This document shows, one piece after another, positions 8,117 through 17,300 of a stretch of DNA of 64,000 nt. Made by a program: the position numbers and the translations under genes. The stretch spans positions 85,395-149,394 of the forward strand of contig JAXLWU010000012.1 of assembly GCA_046328335.1 (NCBI GenBank), given 5' to 3'. How positions within the stretch are numbered: position 1 is the stretch's first letter; each line of letters begins with the position of its first letter. The DNA is from JACCXM01 sp046328335 (GTDB lineage Bacteria; Chloroflexota; Chloroflexia; Thermomicrobiales; UBA6265). Below the pieces are notes generated by a model. The model was given only the letters and a program-made list of their open reading frames with translations. It ran no database searches and was not told the origin of the DNA.

Positions 8117-8176
8117 GGGCGACGCAGGCGTCGCCCCTACGGCCCGCGTACGGTAGGGGCGACGCCTGCGTCGCCC
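8117..8176. repeat. Family C perfect 24-bp inverted repeat
   Basis: Arms 8117-8140 and 8153-8176 are perfect reverse complements (GGGCGACGC...CCCCTAC paired with GTAGGGG...GCGTCGCCC), with a 12-nt loop. It lies between efp and accB, both on the minus strand, with no T-tract. It would form a very stable RNA hairpin in any read-through transcript, upstream of the accB ribosome-binding site. Confidence 0.8.
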
Positions 8177-8190
8177 GCTTCACGGATCCC

Positions 8191-8751
8191 CTAACTCACC
8201 CGCTCGATGTACTCGCCGGTGCGGGTATCGACCTTGAGCGTGTCGCCGATATTGACGAAAAGCGGCACGCTGACGACCAGCCCCGTCTCCAGGGTGGCCG
8301 GTTTGGTGGCGCCGCTGGCGGTGTCGCCCTTGAGACCGGGATCGGTGTCGGTCACGCTCAGGGTGACCGCGGGCGGCAATTCGATGTCGATCGGCTCGCC
8401 GTTGTACGTGAGCAGGTCGACGACGTCGTTCTCGCGGATGAAGCGCGCCGTGTCGCCCATGGTGTCATCGTTCAGTACGATCTGCTCGAACGATTCGGTG
8501 TCCATGAAATGGCGCTGATCGCCATCAGCGTAGAGATATTGGACATGTTGCCGCTCGAGGCGAACCTGGGGGAATTTGGCGCCCGCCTGCACCGTGTGCT
8601 GGGTCAGCGAACCGGTGCGCAGGTCACGCAGCGTCATCCGCACCTGAGCGGAGCCGCGCCCCTGCTTGTTGTGCTGAAAATCGACCACCTTGACCAGCCG
8701 GCCATCGAGATCGAAGGTCAGACCCTTTCGCAAATCTCCTGTATCGATCAT
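8191..8751 (-). CDS. efp: Translation elongation factor P
   Basis: EF-P relieves ribosomes stalled on polyproline. The 186-residue product has the KOW-like N-terminal domain, middle OB domain and C-terminal OB domain ending NIGDTLKVDTRTGEYIERV, which matches the family's closing motif. In the domain I loop that reaches the peptidyl-transferase centre the sequence is NKQGRGSAQVR. The tip residue is therefore Arg32 rather than the Lys34 of the E. coli type. Arg at this position is the site of rhamnosylation in the EarP-dependent subgroup of Pseudomonas and Shewanella, but no earP is in this window and other loop types exist. It lies 15 bases after the pepP-like gene and probably shares its transcript. 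Confidence 0.96.
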   Translation of the reverse strand: MIDTGDLRKGLTFDLDGRLVKVVDFQHNKQGRGSAQVRMTLRDLRTGSLTQHTVQAGAKFPQVRLERQHVQYLYADGDQRHFMDTESFEQIVLNDDTMGDTARFIRENDVVDLLTYNGEPIDIELPPAVTLSVTDTDPGLKGDTASGATKPATLETGLVVSVPLFVNIGDTLKVDTRTGEYIERVS

Positions 8752-8766
8752 CTGCTGCGTTTTCTC

Positions 8767-9843
8767 CTACTTCGGCGCCGCCGAAAGCACGTCGAGTCCA
8801 TCGTCGGTCACGACGGCCAGATCTTCGATGCGGATCCCGCCCCAATCCTCGAAATAGATGCCCGGCTCGATGGTCACGATCTCCCCTGGTCGCAGCACGT
8901 CTTCCGACGATGCCCCGAGCGATGGCCACTCGTGAACGTTCAGCCCGACGCCGTGCCCCAGCCCGTGAATGAGCTGCGCTTCGAACCCCTCGGCAATGAG
9001 CGCGTCGCGCGCGATTGCATCCGCTTCCTTGCCGGTCATTCCAGCGCGGATGCTTCGCAACGCCGTCTCCTGCACCGCCAACAGCGTATTGTATCGGGAG
9101 CGGTACTCCGGTGACGGCTCGCCGAGCCAGATGGTGCGTGTCAAGTCTGCGCAATAGCCGTCGACCGCGGCGCCCATATCGATGACGATGGGCTCACCTG
9201 CCGCGATCGGGCGATCGGTCGGGTTGTGGTGCGGCCGGGCGCCGTGCGGACCTGCCCCGACGATGGTGTCGAACCCTGGACTGTCGGCGCCGAGTTCTCG
9301 CATCAGCACCGCGATGCGCCAGACCAGTTCCCGCTCCGTCACCCCCGGTTGCAGGTTCTCGGTGGCGGCGACAAAGGCGGCGTCGGTGATCTGTGCCGCC
9401 CTGGCGATGGCGGCGATCTCGGACGGCTCTTTCACCCGCCGCAGTTCGTGCACCGCCTCCCCGGCGGGGACGAACGTGACATCGCCTGCCTTCTCCTGGA
9501 TCTTCCGGTAGTCGGCAACGGGCATCGCGAGGTCTTCGAAGAGCATCCGCCGGATGCCGCGCTCGTTCAGGTTTTCCCCGAGCACCGCCTGCCAGGGCCG
9601 GCCCCAGGAGGCGGTGGCGACACCGTCGCGGGCTTCGGCCATGGCCCAGGGCAGATTGGTCGGGCTGGTATGGAGGGTCGCCTCGGCAAGGGTAACCAGC
9701 ACGTAGCCAGCCGATTCGTCCGGCGCGTGGTCGGCATCCGAGAAGCCGCTGAAATAGCGCCGGTTGTTGGGGTGACTGATCAGCGCCGCATCGACGTCAT
9801 GTTCGGCCATCACGTGGCGCAAGCGGTCGAGGCGGTCAGTCAT
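8767..9843 (-). CDS. M24-family aminopeptidase P-like / Xaa-Pro peptidase
   Basis: Pita-bread-fold metallopeptidase with a creatinase-like N-terminal domain (ALISHPNNRRYFSGFSD). The dinuclear metal site residues are visible: Asp in VIDMGAAVDGY and in YCADLTRTIW, His in HGLGHGVGLNVHEWP, Glu in IVTIEPGIYF, and Glu in GGIRIEDLAVV. The family removes N-terminal residues before proline or cleaves X-Pro dipeptides; which one cannot be decided here. At 358 residues it matches the short PepP/PepQ-like proteins commonly encoded next to efp and aroQ in Gram-positive and Chloroflexota genomes. The ATG at 9843 overlaps the aroQ stop. Confidence 0.93.
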   Translation of the reverse strand: MTDRLDRLRHVMAEHDVDAALISHPNNRRYFSGFSDADHAPDESAGYVLVTLAEATLHTSPTNLPWAMAEARDGVATASWGRPWQAVLGENLNERGIRRMLFEDLAMPVADYRKIQEKAGDVTFVPAGEAVHELRRVKEPSEIAAIARAAQITDAAFVAATENLQPGVTERELVWRIAVLMRELGADSPGFDTIVGAGPHGARPHHNPTDRPIAAGEPIVIDMGAAVDGYCADLTRTIWLGEPSPEYRSRYNTLLAVQETALRSIRAGMTGKEADAIARDALIAEGFEAQLIHGLGHGVGLNVHEWPSLGASSEDVLRPGEIVTIEPGIYFEDWGGIRIEDLAVVTDDGLDVLSAAPK

Positions 9844-10331
9844 GGCGTTTGCTCCGCTTCCGCCCAGCGCTCGATCAGATAGCGCAGGGCCAGTCGATAG
9901 CCGGCCGGGCCAAACCCCGCGATCTGGCCGACCGCGATCGGGGCGATGACCGAGTGGTGGCGAAATGCTTCCCGGGCATGGATGTTCGAGAGATGGACTT
10001 CGATCACCGGTACCGCGAGATTGGACAGCGCATCGCGGACGGCGATGCTGTAGTGCGTCAGCGCGCCGGGATTGATGATGACCCCCGCCGCGTCGGGTCC
10101 TCGCGCCTGGATGGTGTCGATCAGGACCCCCTCGTGATTCGATTGATGGTGCTCGATCGCCAGCGGCGGCATCGCCGCCGCGGCGATCTCCTCCAGACTG
10201 GTGATGATCTCGGCGAGGGTCGTCCGCCCGTAGATGCCAGGCTCACGCGTGCCGAGCAGGTTGAGATTCGGCCCGTTGAGTACGAGCACATACGCCGTTT
10301 GAGGTTGGCTAGCGGCCCAATCAGCGGCCAT
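9840..10331 (-). CDS. aroQ: Type II 3-dehydroquinate dehydratase
   Basis: Converts 3-dehydroquinate to 3-dehydroshikimate in the shikimate pathway. The family fingerprint is complete: VLVLNGPNLNLLGTREPGIYG with the catalytic Tyr, then HHQSNHEGVLIDTI, IINPGALTHYSIAVRDAL and EVHLSNIHAREAFRHHSV with the catalytic His. The length, 163 residues, is near the usual 145-160. ATG at 10331 was chosen; a TTG two codons upstream (10337) has a better-spaced GGAG and is equally possible. The stop overlaps the downstream peptidase start, and tyrA, another aromatic-pathway gene, is encoded in the same co-directional run. Confidence 0.95.
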   Translation of the reverse strand: MAADWAASQPQTAYVLVLNGPNLNLLGTREPGIYGRTTLAEIITSLEEIAAAAMPPLAIEHHQSNHEGVLIDTIQARGPDAAGVIINPGALTHYSIAVRDALSNLAVPVIEVHLSNIHAREAFRHHSVIAPIAVGQIAGFGPAGYRLALRYLIERWAEAEQTP

Positions 10332-10400
10332 GAGCAATCTCTGCTCCGGTTCGACCTTGGGGATGGGTCATTCCTGGAAGCGATATCTCATCACGACAAC

Positions 10401-10461
10401 GGGCGACGCCTGCGTCGCCCCTACGACAGGCCACACGGTAGAGGCGACGCCTGCGTCGCGC
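10401..10461. repeat. Family C inverted repeat between uvrB and aroQ
   Basis: Left arm 10401-10424 (GGGCGACGCC...CCCCTAC) and right arm 10438-10461 (GTAGAGGCGACGCC...) are imperfect inverted copies around a 13-nt loop. It is the same element as at 8117-8176, with a few mismatches. It sits in the 10338-10505 gap between minus-strand uvrB and aroQ. Confidence 0.65.
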
Positions 10462-10505
10462 GCACCGCCCCAAACGCGTCGCTGACTGGCTCATCGACCG
10501 CGCAA

Positions 10506-12512
<2,007 letters not shown>

Positions 12513-12593
12513 AGCGAGTGCTCCTGAGGCGTGGTGGCGTCGCTGATGTTCGGGCAGATTGCGACCGGGAAACGGGGTCCGCGACGGGGTATT

Positions 12594-13055
12594 TTACCGT
12601 ATCCGGTAGAACTCTGCCGTCGGACCGCCGCCACCAATGATGTCATCGATATGGCGCACGGCCCAGCGCTGCCCCGACCAGAGCAGCCGGGAAACGGTCT
12701 CGTCCCGCTCGCACCACTCGTAGCTGATGAAATCGACGCCGGGTGTGATCGCCGTGCGGGGGTCGATCTCGAAGGCGAACGACGGAATCAAGACGATCGC
12801 GTCGCGGGTGTGATCGAAGATCTGATTGACGTAATCCGCGCTAAAGATGATCGAGGCGGAGAGTCCGGTAGCCTCTGTCAATACCCGTTCCGCGGCCGCC
12901 AGCGCCGTTTCGGACGGCTGCACGCGTACATGCAGGGCTTGCCAGGAACCGCCAAACGGCGCATCGGCCCGCCGCTGCAAGAGCAGGAACTGCAATCTGG
13001 CGTTGACCCGACGTACGACATAGGCGTCGACGGCGTCGGACACCAGGGACGGCAT
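12594..13055 (-). CDS. NUDIX-family hydrolase-like protein with a degenerate Nudix box
   Basis: A 153-residue protein resembling the Nudix fold: DAYVVRRVNARLQFLLLQRR at the N-terminus, WQALHVRVQPSETALAAAERVLTEATGLS in the Nudix-box position, then IVLIPSFAFEIDP and YEWCERDETVSRLLW, which is typical of the NudB / dATP-pyrophosphatase-like branch. The canonical GX5EX7REUXEEXGU is poorly kept: the REUXEE core reads ERVLTEATG, so metal binding and catalysis may be lost or altered. The start was set at ATG 13055 because AAGGAGAA precedes it closely; longer frames have no support. It is encoded between a small membrane protein and uvrB on the same strand. Confidence 0.65.
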   Translation of the reverse strand: MPSLVSDAVDAYVVRRVNARLQFLLLQRRADAPFGGSWQALHVRVQPSETALAAAERVLTEATGLSASIIFSADYVNQIFDHTRDAIVLIPSFAFEIDPRTAITPGVDFISYEWCERDETVSRLLWSGQRWAVRHIDDIIGGGGPTAEFYRIR

Positions 13056-13095
13056 GGACGTTCTCCTTGGCGGACAGTCGAGATGGGAACCGGGC

Positions 13096-13542
13096 TTATG
13101 AGCCGGGTCGCCGTGGCCAGCGCAAGGGTGGGCGAGTCCCGGAGTTGAATGGCGCCGGACCGCGCGGATCGCGAAGATTCTGGCCCCGCCAGCGGGGGCC
13201 ATCGGTCGGTCGCCCCGGGCCGGTGCGGAACCAGAGCGAGAGAAGGGCCACCCCGCTGGCGATGGCAAGCGTGACGCCCACGATGTGGGAGATGTTGGCG
13301 CTCAGGGCCGCGGCGATGGCAAGGGCAAGTGCGGCAAGAATCCGTGTGATGTCCGATGACAGGGCGATGGTCGAACGCGCCGGCGATGCGGCCTGCATGC
13401 GCGCGCGCGCCTCCGCGCCGCGCCGGCGAACCGCGCTCTGCAATTCCTCCACGGGCGTGGTCTGGGCCTCGGCGCGCTCGAGAATCTCGAGAATTTCGCG
13501 CTCGACCCGGCTCGGGCCGTCGGGAGAATTGACCGTGTTCAC
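13096..13542 (-). CDS. Small membrane protein of unknown function
   Basis: A 148-residue protein I do not recognise. The N-terminal part is charged and probably helical (RVEREILEILERAEAQ, LQSAVRRRGAEARARMQ). Two hydrophobic segments follow, roughly SSDITRILAALALAIAAAL and HIVGVTLAIASGVALLSLWF, suggesting two membrane helices. The C-terminal tail is Pro/Arg/Gly-rich (WRGQNLRDPRGPAPFN). It starts at a GTG that overlaps the tyrA stop (GTGA at 13539-13542), so it is probably co-translated with tyrA. No catalytic motif is visible. Confidence 0.7.
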   Translation of the reverse strand: MNTVNSPDGPSRVEREILEILERAEAQTTPVEELQSAVRRRGAEARARMQAASPARSTIALSSDITRILAALALAIAAALSANISHIVGVTLAIASGVALLSLWFRTGPGRPTDGPRWRGQNLRDPRGPAPFNSGTRPPLRWPRRPGS

Positions 13543-14582
13543 TGCTCACGCTCCGTGGTGGCGGTACCGCCGCGCGAAGGCGGCGGGGTCCGCAGCCGCT
13601 TGGCGAACCCCCCGAGGAACATCCGCCCCATATGCTCGGAAACGCTCTCCGGTTGCAGTTCGGCGGCGGTGCCCTGGATCAGTTCACCCTCGCGTGAGGT
13701 CTGCGTCGCCCAGACGGCGCGAGCATCACGGGCTTCGTTGAAATAGGCATCGAGTTTGGCCGCCGCGGTTTCGTCGTCGGCGAGGAGCGCCTGGCGCACA
13801 TCGCTGAGGGTGGCCGAAAAGGTATCGATCCAGCGCAGAATCGCCTCGCGATTGGTGAGCGCGATATCGCGATACATCGCCGGGCTGCCCGCGGCGAGGC
13901 GGGTGGTGTCGCGGAATCCAGAGGCGGTCAGTGTCTTCATGTCGCGCCAGGACGCATCGCGCGAGGTCGCGTTCATCAGAGCTGAACTGAGAATGAAGGG
14001 GAGGTGGCTGACCCCGGCGACATAGCCGTCGTGCTCGTGCGGATCGACAAAGAAGGCCTCCGCGCCGCACGCGGCAACGAGCCCAAGGACGGTGCGCACC
14101 GCCTCTTCCGAGGCCGTGACCGAGGGGGCGATGCACCACGTCGCGCCAGCGAAGAGATCGGCCTCCGCGCCCTCGATGCTTTGGGTTTTGCCGGCCATGG
14201 GATGGCCACCCACGAAGTGGACGCCGCGCGGCAGCAACTCATTGGCCCAGGCGAGGACATTCGCCTTGGTCGAGGCGGTATCGGTCACGACGGTGCCGTC
14301 GCGAAGATTGGGGGCGAGGTCGGCGAAGACATCCCGCATCGCCAGGACCGGCGTGGCGAGGACGACCACATCGGCTTCGCGCGCCGCCTTGGCCAGATCC
14401 CAAGCGCCGCGATCAATGGCACCCATTTTCTCCGCGGCGCGCTGGTGGTCGAGATTGGGATCGAAACCGGTAATCGTCAGCGGCGCGCGGCCGTCCGTCT
14501 TCCGCTCCTCCGACCATCGCCGGAGGGCAAGACCGATCGAGCCGCCGATAAGGCCAAGTCCGACGATCAGGATTCGTTGCAT
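13539..14582 (-). CDS. tyrA: Prephenate dehydrogenase (TyrA family)
   Basis: NAD(P)-dependent oxidative decarboxylation of prephenate (or arogenate) in tyrosine biosynthesis. The Rossmann motif ILIVGLGLIGGSIGLAL is at the N-terminus, followed by ITGFDPN, the segment VVLATPVLAM, VTDTASTKA and the substrate-site segment FVGGHPMAGKTQSIEGA. The helical C-terminal domain contains VSHLPFILSSALMN and GFRDTTRLAAGSPAMYRDI. The length, 347 residues, is slightly longer than the common 280-300 because of an Arg/Pro-rich tail. No ACT or chorismate mutase domain is present. It precedes the small membrane protein with stop/start overlap. Confidence 0.94.
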   Translation of the reverse strand: MQRILIVGLGLIGGSIGLALRRWSEERKTDGRAPLTITGFDPNLDHQRAAEKMGAIDRGAWDLAKAAREADVVVLATPVLAMRDVFADLAPNLRDGTVVTDTASTKANVLAWANELLPRGVHFVGGHPMAGKTQSIEGAEADLFAGATWCIAPSVTASEEAVRTVLGLVAACGAEAFFVDPHEHDGYVAGVSHLPFILSSALMNATSRDASWRDMKTLTASGFRDTTRLAAGSPAMYRDIALTNREAILRWIDTFSATLSDVRQALLADDETAAAKLDAYFNEARDARAVWATQTSREGELIQGTAAELQPESVSEHMGRMFLGGFAKRLRTPPPSRGGTATTEREQ

Positions 14583-14621
14583 GGTCAGGTACTCACTTTC
14601 TGACGCGTGAGCCGAATCGTA

Positions 14622-15167
14622 TCAGGGTTGGTAGGGAACCGTATCGATCTCCCGCACCCAGCCCTCTTGCCCCGCTTCGTTGCGGAACTTCATCCAGCGG
14701 TCGCCATCGCTCGGATTTGTAGTCGGTTCGTCTTCGTTCAGGTACTGCAATGGCGTCGCGGGGGAGAGAGCGATGATGATCGCATCGGAGGTGGATGGAC
14801 CGGCGCGGAAGTTCACCGACTGACTGGCGCCGATCTGGTGCGTCGGCTTGAATGCGGTGGTGCTCGGTGCGGCGGTGGTGGCAGCGGTCGGCGGAGGTTC
14901 GGTTGGCTGCGGTTCTGCGGCGGCGACCTGTTGCTCCGACTGCGGTTGAGGTTGCTCAGCTGGCGGCTGGGTGGCTGATGGCGCCGGTACGCTGACTGCT
15001 GGCGCCGCGACCGGGATGAGATCGGAGAATGGACGCGACAGCCAGGCGAACAGGCCGGCGGCGCCGAGGATCAGAATGATGATGGTCAGCGCCATCGTAA
15101 TGCCGACCATGAGGCCGGCGCGGCGAGACTGCTGTCGGAGCCGCGTGCTGAGTCCTGAATCGGTCAT
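14622..15167 (-). CDS. Membrane-anchored SH3-domain protein
   Basis: A 181-residue protein with a short charged N-terminus and one transmembrane helix at about residues 17-43 (GLMVGITMALTIIILILGAA). A Pro/Gln/Thr-rich linker of about 60 residues follows, then a C-terminal bacterial SH3 (SH3_3-like) domain with the hallmark SVNFRAGPSTSDAIIIALSP and a final EGWVREIDTV. The topology suggests an anchored protein whose SH3 domain faces the cell wall or exterior. Such domains often bind peptidoglycan or modulate autolysins, but no enzyme domain is attached here and the partner is unknown. It is the first gene of the long minus-strand run, 39 bases before tyrA. Confidence 0.8.
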   Translation of the reverse strand: MTDSGLSTRLRQQSRRAGLMVGITMALTIIILILGAAGLFAWLSRPFSDLIPVAAPAVSVPAPSATQPPAEQPQPQSEQQVAAAEPQPTEPPPTAATTAAPSTTAFKPTHQIGASQSVNFRAGPSTSDAIIIALSPATPLQYLNEDEPTTNPSDGDRWMKFRNEAGQEGWVREIDTVPYQP

Positions 15168-15240
15168 GTCAACAGGAACCCGGCCAACGCGGCCGCTGGC
15201 CCAGGAACATCATCGGTTCGCAATACGCTAAGTGTAGCAT

Positions 15241-15312
15241 GGGGAGTCGGGGAGTCGGGGAGTCGGGGAGTCGGGGAGTCGAGGAGTCGAGGAGTCGAGG
15301 AATCGAGAAGTC
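15241..15312. repeat. Tandem array of an 8-bp unit (GGGGAGTC)
   Basis: Nine consecutive 8-bp units: five exact GGGGAGTC, then two GAGGAGTC, GAGGAATC and GAGAAGTC, so the array degrades in one direction. It lies in the 15168-15456 intergenic gap between divergently transcribed genes. The complementary pattern (CGACTCCT, CGACCCCT, CGACTTCT) occurs at about 15409-15440, so the two blocks could pair as a long imperfect inverted repeat. Confidence 0.9.
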
Positions 15313-15456
15313 GGAGGTCAGACGGTGCGGCCGATGGCGCGGACCGGATGCATCGCACCTTGGCGCGTTCTCCTCGTCTTCTCGCCTTCCTATCTTGCCG
15401 TCTCCTCTTCTCGACTCCTCGACCCCTCGACTTCTCGACTGGTAAGGAAAACGCTT

Positions 15457-16641
15457 GTGATTCCGCGGCCCGCCGTTTACGCTGCGGCAATGACGAGATC
15501 GCTGACCATCGCCAGGATCGGCGAAACCGATGTCCGGGTCCACCCGACCTTCGCGTTAGTCTTTCTCTGGGTATTGATCGATTGGCGCCGGGTCGGGGCT
15601 AGCAATGGCGCGGCCGCGGTGATCTTCACCCTGGTCCTCGTCCTGCTCGTCTTTCTCTGCGTCCTGATCCATGAATTCGGTCACGTCTTCATGGCCCGCG
15701 CCTTCGGCGTCCGGGTGCACGATGTCTCGCTCTCGGCAATCGGCGGCGTGTCTCGGATGGAATTGCATCCGGGCGAACCGCGCTCCGAGATGCTGATCGC
15801 TCTGGCCGGGCCGGCAGCCAATGTCGCGGTGATCGCGGCGCTGCTGCCGGTACTGCTCCTGCTCGGCGTCCTCGGCGGATTTTCATCCCTCGAAGAGTAC
15901 GCGCGCTCGGTCTTCTCGCCATCGCCGACGGGTCTGGTCAGCACCCTTCTTTACGCCAATCTCCTGATCGTGGTCTTCAATCTCTTGCCAGCGTTTCCTA
16001 TGGACGGTGGGCGTGCGTTGCGCGCCGGGTTGACCACAATGCTCCGCCGCGAGGCGGCGACGCGCACCGCCACGATCATCGGCCAGGCGCTCGCGGTGGG
16101 CCTGCTCCTACTTGCGATCTTCGGCATCCAGAGCATCATCCTCGCCCTGCTCGCGGTCTTCATCATGGTGGTGGCCTATGCCGAAGACCGCGCGGTCCGC
16201 GTGGAATCGGCGTTGCAGCGGTTGCAGGTGGGGCAGTTCGCGCTCTGGGATATGGGCGGGATCGCGCCGGACCAGCCGCTGGCGAATGCCCTGCGCGGCG
16301 GACCGCGCGATATCGTGGTAACCAAAGACGGCCGCGTTCTCGGGATGCTCTGGCGGAACCGCCTGCTGGCCGAGTTGGCCAATGGCGCCAGCGACCGCAC
16401 CGTCGGCGACATCATGGACCGGGATGTACGTGCCGTCGATATCGACACCTCGGTCTTCGATGTCCACCGCATGATGCTTGCCGAGCAACGCTGGGCGGTG
16501 CCCGTGACCGAGGCCGGCCAGTATCGCGGTGTCTTCACCGCGGACCGCTTCTTGCACCTCTATCGTCAGTTGACGCCGGATCCGGCGCGAGTGATGCGCG
16601 ATCTCCTCGAACGGCGCGGATTCGACAAATTGCGGGCGTAA
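15457..16641 (+). CDS. Site-2 protease family membrane metalloprotease with CBS domains
   Basis: M50-family intramembrane zinc protease. The active-site helix carries HEFGH (His72-Glu73...His76 from the chosen start), and the second motif NLLPAFPMDGGRALR supplies the third ligand Asp. Several hydrophobic segments surround these. The soluble C-terminal third contains a CBS-like pair (LANALRGGPRDIVVTKDGRVLG; VGDIMDRDVRAVDIDTSVFD), which in this subgroup binds nucleotides and regulates proteolysis. GTG at 15457 was chosen because AAGGAAA lies six bases upstream (394 residues). ATG 15490, where the family usually begins (MTRSLTIARIG), has no Shine-Dalgarno but is a reasonable alternative. The substrate is unknown; this is one of three site-2 proteases in the window. 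Confidence 0.88.
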   Translation: MIPRPAVYAAAMTRSLTIARIGETDVRVHPTFALVFLWVLIDWRRVGASNGAAAVIFTLVLVLLVFLCVLIHEFGHVFMARAFGVRVHDVSLSAIGGVSRMELHPGEPRSEMLIALAGPAANVAVIAALLPVLLLLGVLGGFSSLEEYARSVFSPSPTGLVSTLLYANLLIVVFNLLPAFPMDGGRALRAGLTTMLRREAATRTATIIGQALAVGLLLLAIFGIQSIILALLAVFIMVVAYAEDRAVRVESALQRLQVGQFALWDMGGIAPDQPLANALRGGPRDIVVTKDGRVLGMLWRNRLLAELANGASDRTVGDIMDRDVRAVDIDTSVFDVHRMMLAEQRWAVPVTEAGQYRGVFTADRFLHLYRQLTPDPARVMRDLLERRGFDKLRA

Positions 16642-16688
16642 ACCCGGCGTTGCCCCAGTTCGCGTTCCCGTCTTCGTACCTCGCCAAC

Positions 16689-16717
16689 TTGAAGGACTGG
16701 TGCGGGAAGGGTAGGAT
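16689..16717 (+). promoter_or_regulatory. Candidate promoter of the Rrf2 regulator / cysteine desulfurase unit
   Basis: TTGAAG (16689-16694), a 17-nt spacer and TAGGAT (16712-16717) lie 44 bases before the ATG. The decamer GCCCCAGTTC occurs twice flanking it (about 16652 and 16744) and could be part of an operator. Rrf2/IscR proteins commonly autoregulate, so this is a likely target site, by inference only. Confidence 0.45.
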
Positions 16718-16760
16718 CACCGGTAGCACTTCTCCGGCGTCGCCCCAGTTCAGGACTGCC

Positions 16761-17228
16761 ATGAAAGTTTCATCTCGCGGCGAATACGGCGTACGGGCAA
16801 TGGTGGCACTGGCCAAACACTATGGTCAGGGTCCCATGTCTATTGCCGCGATGGCCAAGGACTCCGCGGTGCCGATGCCGTATCTGGAGCAATTGATCGG
16901 CCCGTTGCGCAAGGCGGGGCTGGTCGAGAGCACCCGCGGCGCCCGCGGCGGCTACAAACTCACCCGCGATCCCCATGACGTGCGCGTGGGCGAGGTGTAC
17001 CGGATCATGGAAGGTCCGGTGGCGCCGATGGAGTGTGTTTCGGAGGATCTGGCGGATCAGACCTGCCCCCTCATCGAAGGTTGCGAAACGCGGCCAGTCT
17101 GGCTGCGGATGCGCGACGCGATCGCCGAATCGCTCGACTCGATGACCCTCGCCGATCTGATCGCGCAGTCGCCGCGCCGCTCGCGCCGCGCGGAGGCGAC
17201 CGTCGAGCCCGCACCAGTGGGCAGGTAG
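16761..17228 (+). CDS. Rrf2-family transcriptional regulator, IscR-like with three cysteines
   Basis: A 155-residue winged-helix repressor of the Rrf2 family. The N-terminus KVSSRGEYGVRAMVALA, the helix-turn-helix region ISMA-like SIAAMAKDSAVPMPYLEQLI and the wing ESTRGARGGYKLTRDP are typical. Three cysteines, Cys92, Cys102 and Cys108 (MECVSEDLADQTCPLIEGC), occupy the place of the Fe-S ligands of IscR. The protein could therefore sense Fe-S status or redox. It directly precedes a cysteine desulfurase, the usual IscR context, with a 72-base gap, supporting a role in controlling Fe-S assembly. Specific ligand and targets are inferred. Confidence 0.9.
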   Translation: MKVSSRGEYGVRAMVALAKHYGQGPMSIAAMAKDSAVPMPYLEQLIGPLRKAGLVESTRGARGGYKLTRDPHDVRVGEVYRIMEGPVAPMECVSEDLADQTCPLIEGCETRPVWLRMRDAIAESLDSMTLADLIAQSPRRSRRAEATVEPAPVGR

Positions 17229-17300
17229 CGGCAGCGCCGGAGCGGGTTGCCGCGGTCACGAATCCGAATCCGGGCGACAAGGTTCCTGGAGACACTTCCT

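Noticed and set aside
15325..15456. Upstream start of the first site-2 protease within the polypurine repeats
   Set aside because: The added 44 codons translate repeat DNA and have no ribosome-binding site; GTG 15457 or ATG 15490 is better.
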